The notes under the pieces were generated by a model, which did no database searches, was not told the origin of the DNA, and saw only the letters and a list, made by a program, of their open reading frames with translations. A stretch of DNA of 56,913 nt from Bacteroidales bacterium (GTDB lineage: Bacteria; Bacteroidota; Bacteroidia; Bacteroidales; UBA3824): the NCBI GenBank assembly GCA_017412115.1, contig JAFPYR010000100.1, positions 1 through 56,913 of the forward strand, given 5' to 3'. Shown here piece after piece: positions 7,940 through 17,800 of the stretch (positions are counted from its first letter, which is position 1; every line of letters starts with the position of its first letter). A program made the translations under genes and the position numbers.

Positions 7940-10354
7940 ATGAAAATAATTTTACTTTTAGTTTTTTATGCGTTAATTTCACTTAACGTTTCGGCACAAG
8001 CACTTAAAGCCGGATTTGAACACCTTAAAAATAACAAACTTAATGAAGCCTCTAAAGTCTTTTCTAAGGCATTGTCAAAAGGCTCTGAAACCTTAGCCGC
8101 CACCTATGGAATGGGTTGTCTAATGACAAACGAAAACTATTCTCAATACAATAATGTAAAGGGTTTTAGATTTTTGCGTATGGCATACGATAGGTTTCAT
8201 ACTCAGAGTTTGAAATCCCAAACCACCTACAAAAACGTTTATGGTTTTGATATAGAAACTATTAAAACCAAAATGAACTTTGCCGCTCAAAAAGAATTGG
8301 ATAAAGTTAAGGCTAAAAATACACTTGAAGATTATCAATGGTTTGTTGATACCTTTGACGGTGCTGATTCTTTGGTCCTTGAGGCTAAAAAACTTCAAGC
8401 GGAAATCGAAATCGAAACCGTTAAAGCTAATCCTTCGTTTAGGGCGTGGAAAGATTTTGCCGATAAATACGCCGGCACTCAATACGAAGAGCCCGCTTTG
8501 GAGAATTATCAAAAAATGTGGAAAGACCTTTGTCGTGATGCTTACAGCGAAGGCGAACTCTTGTCGATGAATCTTTTTCAAAAACAATATCCCGATTATC
8601 CGTTTTACACTGCCCAAGACAAAGCTGAATGGACTTTGGCCGAGACGGCGGCACAGTTGAAAATGCATTTTAAATATAGTACTGATTATGAGTCTTATTA
8701 TACCTCATACATCAATCAAGCCGCTCCGAGGGAATTGGCATACGTGGCTTTGTTTAGGATAATTTCGCCGTATTTGGAGGTCGGACGTTACAGCGAGGCA
8801 ATCTCGGTGCTTAACTCATACAAAAGCAAATTCCCGAACAAACTTCAGGATATTGAAAAAGTAATTGCGATTTTGAAATCTCCCTCACACAAATTCAATT
8901 CAAAACCGCTTCCAAGTACTGTAAATACGGATTTTTACGAATATGCTCCCGTTATGACGCCTGATGGTTCAACGCTTTATTTTTGCGGTTATAACAGAGA
9001 GGATAATATCGGAAACGAGGATATTTTTATGGCGAAATTTTCTGATGGTCAGTGGCAAAAAGCTGAAATTTTTCCGCAATTCAACACCGCACTTGGCAAC
9101 GAAGCACCTTTAGCCGTTTCTCCTGACGGTAATATGTTGTTGATTTATAAAGATTCAAACATTTATTACACGGAAAAAAGTTCCAAATCGTGGACACCGC
9201 TGAAAAAAATGGCTGCTCTCAACACCGATAAATCTTGGGAAGCTGACGCCTCGTTTTCTCCTGACGGCAATGCCATATTTTTTATTTCAGACCGTAACGG
9301 CAATGTCGGACATTATCACAAACACGAGAAAAATTTTCATGGCTCTTTGCACGGAAATACGGATATTTATGTCTGCACCAAAAATTTGGACGGTACATGG
9401 AACGAACCCGTTAATATCGGAAACGTTATCAACACGCCTTATTCCGAACGCAGCCCTATTTTGGCCTCTGACATGAAAACACTTTATTTCAGCTCTGACG
9501 GTCATTACGGTTTGGGAAAACTTGACGTTTTTAGGGCTGTAAGACTTTCCGATACTTCATGGACTCAATGGAGCGAACCCGTTAACCTTGGAAAAGAAAT
9601 CAATACTCCTGAAGACGATTATAATTATATCATCTCAACCGATGGCAAAACAGCTTGTTTTTGTAAGATAACATCCTCAACCTCAAATATTTGCACTATT
9701 GACATTCCCGTTAATATGCGCCCCGAAATCATAGCCTCAATCAGCGGAAAGGTTACCGATCCCTCAGGCAAAATTATTCCTGCTACAATCAAATGGGAAG
9801 ACCTTGAAACCGGAAAACTCCTTGGTCATCTTCAATGCGACCCCGTAACAGGAAAATATTTCATAACTCTTCCCGCCGGAAAAAATTACGGCTATTACGT
9901 CGATTACAACGGTTATTATCCCGTCTCAGGCAATCTTAACACCGATAAACTCAAAGAAGGCAAAAATATCGAACATAATATAGTCATGAATTCAATTCCT
10001 GACATTCTGACAGGAAAAGTGTCAGTGCGCCTTTCTAACATCTTTTTCGATACCGATAAATATGATTTAAAACCCGAATCATATCCCGAACTCAACCGCC
10101 TTTCCGATTTTATCAAAAATAATCCCGGTATAACTATCGAAATATCAGGTCATACCGATAATTCAGGCTCGCCCGATTACAACAAATCTCTATCCCAAAA
10201 ACGCTCCGATGCCGTCAAAAACTATTTAATTTCTGTCGGTTGCCCTAACAACACCGTCAAATCCGTAGGCTACGGCTCCGAAAAACCCGTCTCCCAAAAC
10301 TCTACCGAAGCCGGTAAAGCCCTCAACCGCCGTGTAGAATTCAAAATATTATAG
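7940..10354 (+). CDS. PorE-like OmpA-family envelope protein (TPR, propeller, CRD, OmpA)
   Basis: Domain order: signal peptide (1-19, VSA-Q), helical repeat region resembling TPR (about 20-310), WD40/PD40-type beta-propeller blades (about 334-590, with repeated SPDG and LYFSSDG motifs), a carboxypeptidase-regulatory-like beta sandwich (about 600-685, starting ISGKVTD), and an OmpA C-terminal peptidoglycan-binding domain (about 695-804, with SGHTDNSG and NRRVEF). This four-part arrangement is that of PorE, which anchors part of the type IX secretion machinery to peptidoglycan in Porphyromonas. The protein is longer than PorE (804 versus about 670), so it may be a paralogue. It is monocistronic and convergent with groL. 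Confidence 0.85.
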   Translation: MKIILLLVFYALISLNVSAQALKAGFEHLKNNKLNEASKVFSKALSKGSETLAATYGMGCLMTNENYSQYNNVKGFRFLRMAYDRFHTQSLKSQTTYKNVYGFDIETIKTKMNFAAQKELDKVKAKNTLEDYQWFVDTFDGADSLVLEAKKLQAEIEIETVKANPSFRAWKDFADKYAGTQYEEPALENYQKMWKDLCRDAYSEGELLSMNLFQKQYPDYPFYTAQDKAEWTLAETAAQLKMHFKYSTDYESYYTSYINQAAPRELAYVALFRIISPYLEVGRYSEAISVLNSYKSKFPNKLQDIEKVIAILKSPSHKFNSKPLPSTVNTDFYEYAPVMTPDGSTLYFCGYNREDNIGNEDIFMAKFSDGQWQKAEIFPQFNTALGNEAPLAVSPDGNMLLIYKDSNIYYTEKSSKSWTPLKKMAALNTDKSWEADASFSPDGNAIFFISDRNGNVGHYHKHEKNFHGSLHGNTDIYVCTKNLDGTWNEPVNIGNVINTPYSERSPILASDMKTLYFSSDGHYGLGKLDVFRAVRLSDTSWTQWSEPVNLGKEINTPEDDYNYIISTDGKTACFCKITSSTSNICTIDIPVNMRPEIIASISGKVTDPSGKIIPATIKWEDLETGKLLGHLQCDPVTGKYFITLPAGKNYGYYVDYNGYYPVSGNLNTDKLKEGKNIEHNIVMNSIPDILTGKVSVRLSNIFFDTDKYDLKPESYPELNRLSDFIKNNPGITIEISGHTDNSGSPDYNKSLSQKRSDAVKNYLISVGCPNNTVKSVGYGSEKPVSQNSTEAGKALNRRVEFKIL

Positions 10355-10371
10355 TTTTTTCGCCTCATGCC

Positions 10372-10510
10372 GGCGGGGCAGTTCTTTCTTGAAAGAAAGA
10401 ACCAAAGAACTTTTGTGAGATATAAAAAAGGGAAAGCCCCAAAAGGCTTTCCCTTTTTTATATCTCTTAAAAGTTTTCCGGTTCCCTTTTCCAAAAGGGA
10501 ACGCCCCCGC
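10372..10510. terminator. Large nested palindrome between convergent PorE-like gene and groL
   Basis: Two arms of about 66 nt (10372-10438 and 10445-10510) are imperfect reverse complements. The inner 22 bp (10417-10438 with 10445-10466) are perfect, around a CCAAAA loop. Each arm also holds its own hairpin: 10381-10402 (10-bp stem) and 10480-10501 (10-bp stem, GTTCCCTTTT/AAAAGGGAAC). The inner stem with flanking A/T runs should terminate transcription from both sides. The size and nesting exceed a normal terminator and resemble an interspersed palindromic element. Confidence 0.75.
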
Positions 10511-10529
10511 GGCGAGCGGTGAAAAACTT

Positions 10530-12484
<1,955 letters not shown>

Positions 12485-12560
12485 TTTGTTTTAATATTTT
12501 AAAATGTTATACTTTAATTTTCAAATTCGTTTATGTCTTATCCATATTTTGTGCCAAAAG

Positions 12561-12605
12561 AAAAAAGCGGACAACTTGTCAGTTTTTAAATGACAAATTG
12601 TCCGC
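12561..12605 (-). terminator. Terminator of the Cache-HAMP-GAF gene
   Basis: Arms 12567-12581 and 12591-12605 match at 14 of 15 positions (GCGGACAA...TTGTCCGC). On the minus strand the stem is followed by TTTTTT. It lies between the sensor stop and groS. Confidence 0.8.
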
Positions 12606-12609
12606 TTTG

Positions 12610-12644
12610 ACATTTTGTCAGTCTGACATCGACTGACAAAATGT
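12610..12644. repeat. Perfect 14-bp inverted repeat with TGTCA/TGACA half-sites
   Basis: ACATTTTGTCAGTC (12610-12623) and its exact complement (12631-12644) flank a 7-nt spacer. It lies 9 nt after the sensor stop and upstream of the terminator hairpin. There is no T-run, so it could be an mRNA-stabilising hairpin or a protein-binding site. Confidence 0.6.
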
Positions 12645-12653
12645 AAGTTTTTC

Positions 12654-14258
12654 TTATGCCACGCTTGCCTCTTGCGAGTTATTTTCTTCGTTTGAGGTGT
12701 TTGTGGTGATTCTGTAAGATGCGATTGCGATTGCCAAAGATTGGGCAAGTCTTTCGATAAATTCTATTTTGTAATCTTCCAAAATTTCCATTGAGGCGAG
12801 TTCCAAAACGCCCAAAACCTCTTTATCCATTATCAAGGGTATAAGAATAAGGTTTTTAGGATTTGTTTCGCCGAGACCTGTATGGACTTCGATATATTTA
12901 TCTGGGAGTTTTGTCATAAATATTTTCTCTTTTTCGAGATAACATGTACCCACAAGACCATCGCCCGGATAAACTCTGTTTTTTATAAATTTGCTTTTCT
13001 GATATGCCACAGATGCCATTTGCTCGAGGAAGATATTGTTTTTGTCTTCGTCGTTGATTACGAAAATGCCGCCCATGACAGCATCTACGTATTCTGTCAG
13101 TTTTTTCAAAACATCTGTCATCATTTCAGTTGTACGACCCGAACCCATACGGATAATATCGCCCAAGACGGCAAGACCTTCAGCTGCCCATTGACGGCGT
13201 TTGTTTTCTTCCTGACGTTTCTTTTCTTCTTCGCGGGCATGACGCAGGGAGTTACGCATCTCTATCAACGAGTTGCCCAGATTGTCTTTGTCGGAAAGAA
13301 GTTTGAACTCTGAGTCAAGGTTGCCTTCACCGATTTGACGGGCAAAACCCGCATACGCGGCAAAACCGTCAATCAAAGCGTCCAAAGAGTTTTTCATCTG
13401 ACCGATTTCGTCGCTTCTTTCAATCGGAAGTTTTTCCACAACAAGCCCTTTTGACATCTGGTCAAGCTGGATTTCAATCATTTGGATAGGTTTGCTGACA
13501 GAATTTCCGAAATAATAAAGCACAACGGTAGCTATAAAAATAAGTGCGATACCTATAATGACGGTAAGCCTTATCAAACCGTTGATACGTTTGTTAAGGT
13601 CTTCTTTCTTTTGTTTTACGGCTTTGTCGATATAGTCCTCGTAAACACCCGTTCCGATGACCCAGCCCAAAGGTTCGTAAAGTTTTATGAATGAAATTTT
13701 AGGAACCCATTCTTTAGCATCGGGTTTGTAGAAGTCGTATTTTAAGATACCCTCGCCGTTGTTGTCTTTTATGACTTGAGAATATGCGTCGTACATGTTT
13801 ACGTCGGTCTGACCGATGTAAAAGACGTGCGGCTCTCTTTCAAGTTTTGGCATAGTAGCGTGCATGACAACCACATGCGGCGGTTCGTACTCGTTAATCC
13901 AGAGATAACCGTCCGTACCGAAACGCAAAACCCTTAAATTTTCCAAAGTAATATTCAGCGTATTGGCAACCACGAGTTTGACACCGAAATCTTCAACAGT
14001 ATCGGTCATGCCGAATCCGTAACGCTCCCTTACGCCGACTTCATTGCTCTGACGGTAAGAATGTTCTATCATGTCGTAAGCAATGTTCACTATATCTTTT
14101 AACTGTTTCGTTATGTTGTCGGTTTCGTCAGCTCTAAAACGCTCAATATCTTTTTCCGCCTGCGTTCTGAAGTTATAAATAGAGGTGAAGGCGATGAGCA
14201 GAATAGATGTCAGCACCGTAACACTTGTAAACAGAGGTAATTTTGTTTTTAACTTCAT
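12654..14258 (-). CDS. Membrane sensor: Cache-HAMP-GAF, no output domain
   Basis: Domains in order: membrane helix about 9-28; single Cache ligand-binding domain about 32-212 (FGTDGYLWINE at 113-123 and the GWVIGTGVYED closing motif are typical); second membrane helix 229-250; HAMP about 251-305; a short Glu/Arg-rich coiled coil about 335-355 (REEEKKRQEENKRRQ); and a GAF domain about 360-515. The periplasmic Cache domain should sense a small ligand and pass the signal through HAMP to GAF. No kinase, cyclase, phosphatase or methyl-accepting domain follows, so it must act through a partner. A TAACTTTG -7 box lies at 14287-14294 on the minus strand. Confidence 0.88.
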   Translation of the reverse strand: MKLKTKLPLFTSVTVLTSILLIAFTSIYNFRTQAEKDIERFRADETDNITKQLKDIVNIAYDMIEHSYRQSNEVGVRERYGFGMTDTVEDFGVKLVVANTLNITLENLRVLRFGTDGYLWINEYEPPHVVVMHATMPKLEREPHVFYIGQTDVNMYDAYSQVIKDNNGEGILKYDFYKPDAKEWVPKISFIKLYEPLGWVIGTGVYEDYIDKAVKQKKEDLNKRINGLIRLTVIIGIALIFIATVVLYYFGNSVSKPIQMIEIQLDQMSKGLVVEKLPIERSDEIGQMKNSLDALIDGFAAYAGFARQIGEGNLDSEFKLLSDKDNLGNSLIEMRNSLRHAREEEKKRQEENKRRQWAAEGLAVLGDIIRMGSGRTTEMMTDVLKKLTEYVDAVMGGIFVINDEDKNNIFLEQMASVAYQKSKFIKNRVYPGDGLVGTCYLEKEKIFMTKLPDKYIEVHTGLGETNPKNLILIPLIMDKEVLGVLELASMEILEDYKIEFIERLAQSLAIAIASYRITTNTSNEENNSQEASVA

Positions 14259-14286
14259 AATTCAAAAAAAATTGGCTTCCAAAAGG

Positions 14287-14294
14287 CAAAGTTA
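14287..14294 (-). promoter_or_regulatory. Candidate -7 box for the Cache-HAMP-GAF gene
   Basis: TAACTTTG on the minus strand fits TAnnTTTG and lies 29 nt before the start codon. No TTTG is seen at the usual 19-21 nt spacing. Confidence 0.4.
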
Positions 14295-14416
14295 TAAAAT
14301 TATTCTCAAATTTCATACCTAATTTATTGAAAACTTTTTGTTATAATTTTTTTTATGTTATAACATTTTGAATTATTGACTTTTATAAAAAAAATAGTAA
14401 AAAAGTGCAAAAAAAG

Positions 14417-14448
14417 TTTGCAGGTTTCAAAAATAGTTTCTACTTTTG
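14417..14448 (+). promoter_or_regulatory. tRNA-Met promoter
   Basis: TTTG at 14417-14420 and TACTTTTG at 14441-14448 are 20 nt apart, a full-consensus Bacteroidota promoter 24 nt before the mature tRNA. Confidence 0.7.
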
Positions 14449-14472
14449 CACCGTCTTAGAAAAACAAAATAT

Positions 14473-14546
14473 GGCGAGATAGCTCAGCTGGTTAGAGCGT
14501 ATGATTCATAATCATAAGGTCCCCGGTTCAATCCCGGGTCTCGCTA
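14473..14546 (+). tRNA. tRNA-Met (anticodon CAT), elongator type
   Basis: The 74-nt cloverleaf folds fully. The acceptor stem is GGCGAGA/TCTCGCT with discriminator A at 14546. The D-arm is AGCTCAGCTGGTTAGAGC, the anticodon loop is TTCATAA (CAT), and the T-arm has GGTTCAATCC. The CCA end is not encoded. The anticodon stem ends in AT pairs rather than three G-C pairs, which excludes initiator tRNA. An Ile2 tRNA with lysidine-modified CAT is possible but less likely from the stem sequences. Confidence 0.93.
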
Positions 14547-14555
14547 CAGGAAAAA

Positions 14556-14587
14556 AGAACAATCGTTATCGGTTGTTCTTTTTTTTT
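14556..14587 (+). terminator. tRNA-Met terminator
   Basis: AGAACAATCG pairs with CGGTTGTTCT (one G-T pair) around TTAT and runs into eight T. Confidence 0.85.
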
Positions 14588-14706
14588 ATATATTTGCAGC
14601 ATAAAAAAAATCTCGAACTTTATATGATACTTTGGCGGCATTCCGTATTACATACAAACTTACGTTGAACGCGATGTCAGACAAGTAAAAAACATCGGCG
14701 ATTTTT
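14588..14706 (+). pseudogene. Remnant of a P-loop ATPase gene: promoter plus internal fragment
   Basis: Just after the tRNA terminator, TATATTTGCAGCATAAAAAA nearly copies the promoter stretch before the intact ATPase gene at 35 kb. It runs directly into 14615-14651, which matches codons about 201-212 of that gene (35650-35685) except for one inserted T, which shifts the frame, and one substitution. With the frame corrected this reads LYMILGGIPYY. The sequence continues in frame as YIQTYVERDVRQVKNIGDF, a motif typical of the DUF4143 branch of P-loop ATPases and not of the 35-kb gene. It has no start codon, a frameshift and no downstream coding, so it is a deletion relic, possibly chimeric. Confidence 0.7.
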
Positions 14707-14718
14707 TTGTAACAATAG

Positions 14719-14749
14719 TTGTGATTTTTAACTTTTTTTTATAATTTTG
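14719..14749 (+). promoter_or_regulatory. Promoter of the T9SS cargo operon
   Basis: TTG at 14719-14721 and TAATTTTG at 14742-14749 (fits TAnnTTTG) are 20 nt apart, 59 nt before the first ATG. Confidence 0.55.
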
Positions 14750-14808
14750 TGCTTGAAAAGTTTAATTAATTTACTAATCAGAGTATTAACGCGAAAATTA
14801 ATAAGATT

Positions 14809-17800
14809 ATGAATAAAATTGTTTTTTGGTTGAAAACGCTGGTTTTGTCGGCTGTTTTCTTAAGTTTTCTGCCGAAAAATTCTTTCGGACAGTTTAAGGT
14901 AACCTATATTGAAGATGAAGAAACTGGAACTAAAAAAACTGATGAGGTTTCGACTTTGTCTGCTGTGTCAAATTATACTGATATAACCGGAGTTGAAATG
15001 ACGGCTGATTATACTGAAACAACCGAAAGAACCGAGTTCAGTTTACAATTTTCAGGTGAAAGTTCAACTTGCGATTTCAAATTGAACGGTCATGATCTTA
15101 ATCTTAATGGAGCCAAATTGACAATTACAGCTGATGCCGGTATTAATTTTATCGGTGCATCTGATGAAAGTCCTTATATTGGTTATATTGTTTCTGAAAA
15201 TTCGACGGTTATTACAAGTTGGGGTCCGATATCGTTTAAAAATGTAACAATTGAATCAACATCGGAAGAGGACAGTTATCTAATTGAAAACATGATGAAT
15301 ATCTATTTTTATGCCAACGTAACATTTATACGAGAAACGACAGGTAGTAGTTTCTTCGCATCAGAAGCAGATTTAAACTTTGATGAATTTACGGAACTTG
15401 AAATTACTGAAAGTACGGATGACGGTCCGAAGACCTCGTTAGTTCCGCATTTAAATGAAGATATTAATGAGGATTTTCTTTTAAGTTTTGATGATGCAAC
15501 ACAATTAGAAGTTATTGATGCAAGATATTTTGAAGCAAAATATGGAAGTGAAACAAAGTATTTTAAGCGTATGGACGAAGCTTTGTCTTTTAACGGGTAT
15601 GGAACTTCAGACGTTACTATTACTCTAACAAAAAATTATACCCGAAATTCGAAGTATATATATGATCATGCCGGTAACCCGTTAAGTAATATCTCTGTGT
15701 CTAATAATGTAATGGTTGATTTGAAAGGTTATAGTTATAAAGATACTTTGACACTTGATATTAGTAAAAAATTTGCTTTTAAAAATGCTGCTAATGCCGA
15801 TGTATATGCGTTTTTTAACCTTAAATCGGGTGCTGATTTTTCTTTAGACGGAGGTAAATATTCTTTTTACACTGAAATCGTGAGTCTACAAAGCGATAGT
15901 AAGGCTACGTTAAATAGTAATGTTACTTTTACGACTGCGCAAGGGGCTTTCGATCCTTATACTCCCGATCAAACCGATCTTGTTAATGAGCATACTCCGA
16001 GTTATACTGCGTGTATTGCAAATAACGGAGGTACTCTTACGATAGAAAGTGGTACTTATACATATAACAGCGAAGAGAATAGAACAGAAGAACATCGCGG
16101 TGTATATACTACTAACGGAACAACCACGATAACGGGCGGTAGTTTTTCAGGAAAAGATGCTGTTTATGTAGAGAATGGTGAGGTAAAAATTTCGGGCGGA
16201 ACTTTTACGGGAACTAATAATGGTGTTTGGGTTCAACAAACATTCAATACAGACGATGTCGTTATTGAAGACGGAACATTTTCCGGTACGGGAACTTTTG
16301 GTGATGGTATCGGTATTAACGAGATGGGTAGTGCTACTATCAAAGGCGGAGAATTTACGGGAACACGCTATGGTTTGGCTGTGGATAAAAGCGGTGTTGA
16401 TTTGTTCGGCGGAAAATTTGATGGACAAACAGCAGCAATTTATAAAAATACTGCGGGTATAACATTGAAAGACGGTGAAACTCAATATGCTTTTTATGAT
16501 GCTGATGATGTTATGCTTTATTTCCCTGATGAAACTTATGAGGAAGATAAATATATAAAGTTAAATGGTTCGGATTATCTTTGGGACGGAAAAAACGTCT
16601 TAAAAAAGGCTACGGTAAAAAAAGCAAAACCTGTAATTTCACCCTCAAAATTACTTCTCGGTGAAAATGACGAGGCAATTGTTACAGTTTATAATGCAAC
16701 AGATAAATTTAAATTCTCAACTATACCGGAAGGAATAACGGTAACTAAAAATTCTGACGGAAAGTATACTATTAAAACCTCAGATAAAATAGAAGGCGGT
16801 GAATATAAAATTATTGCCGCTGACGGTGATGATGAAATAACTATGGTAGTTAACGTTAAATATAAAGTTAGTGCTATAGATATGATAAAAGAGTTCATTG
16901 AAGTTGATAAAGAATACGACGGTGGTGTTTATGTACTCAAAAAAGGAACTAAAAATTATATAAGCGGTAGCGGAACTAACTTTTTTTATATAGGTAAAAG
17001 TGAAGAAAATAGCTTATCTTTTACATTTACCGGAATCCGATATGATGATAGCAATGTAGGAGACAGAATTATAACGGCATATATATATATATATGAGACA
17101 AATAAAGAATATTATGAATTGACAGACATAAGTTCAACCAATGAAGTTAAAATTACTGATGCTAAAATTATAAAAACAACAGAGTATACTCTCGGTGTTA
17201 ATGCTGATGTGATATTTACTGAGGATGTTAATGTTAATAATTTTAAGAACGATAATTCCGATATTTCAATAGAGAAAACCTCTGACGGCAAAATTCACAT
17301 AAAAACTACTGATAATATAGAACCGGGTACTTATACTATCGGATCTGATGTTTATATTGTTCGTCTGAAGGTTGTTCCTAATTCAGACATAACTGATATA
17401 GAGAGTGAAAAATGGTATAATGAAGATGTTGAGTTAAATGCAACTGACTATTTGACCAAAGTAAAGGCAGTTTTCGGAGATGGAATCAGTTTGAAAATTA
17501 CCGTAAACAAAGAAGAAAAAGAGATTGTAGATCAAGAAGGAGAAAACAAAGTGGTTTTTGTCGTAACCGAAGATGAGAATATTCTCTATAGTAAAGAATT
17601 TATTGTTTTGCTTGACAAAACGGCACCGGAACCTTTTGCAGAGGCTTTTGTCAATGGCAATAAAGTAGAAGTCGTAGCTAATGACCCTACAGGGGAAGTG
17701 AAAAAATATTATTTCCGTTTAGGTGCAGAAATTGAGCTTAATGCCAAAGACGAAAAAGAGGGTGTAGATAAAATCAGCGGTGTAAAAACAGCCGAATATA

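Noticed and set aside
12540..12575. Sigma-54 promoter for groSL (TTGGCAC on the minus strand)
   Set aside because: The -24-like TTGGCAC is followed at the right distance by TGG rather than TGC, so the -12 element fails; one half-match is not enough.
14473..14546. Initiator tRNA-fMet
   Set aside because: The anticodon stem ends in A-T pairs instead of the three G-C pairs of initiators, and positions 1 and 72 can pair (G-T).
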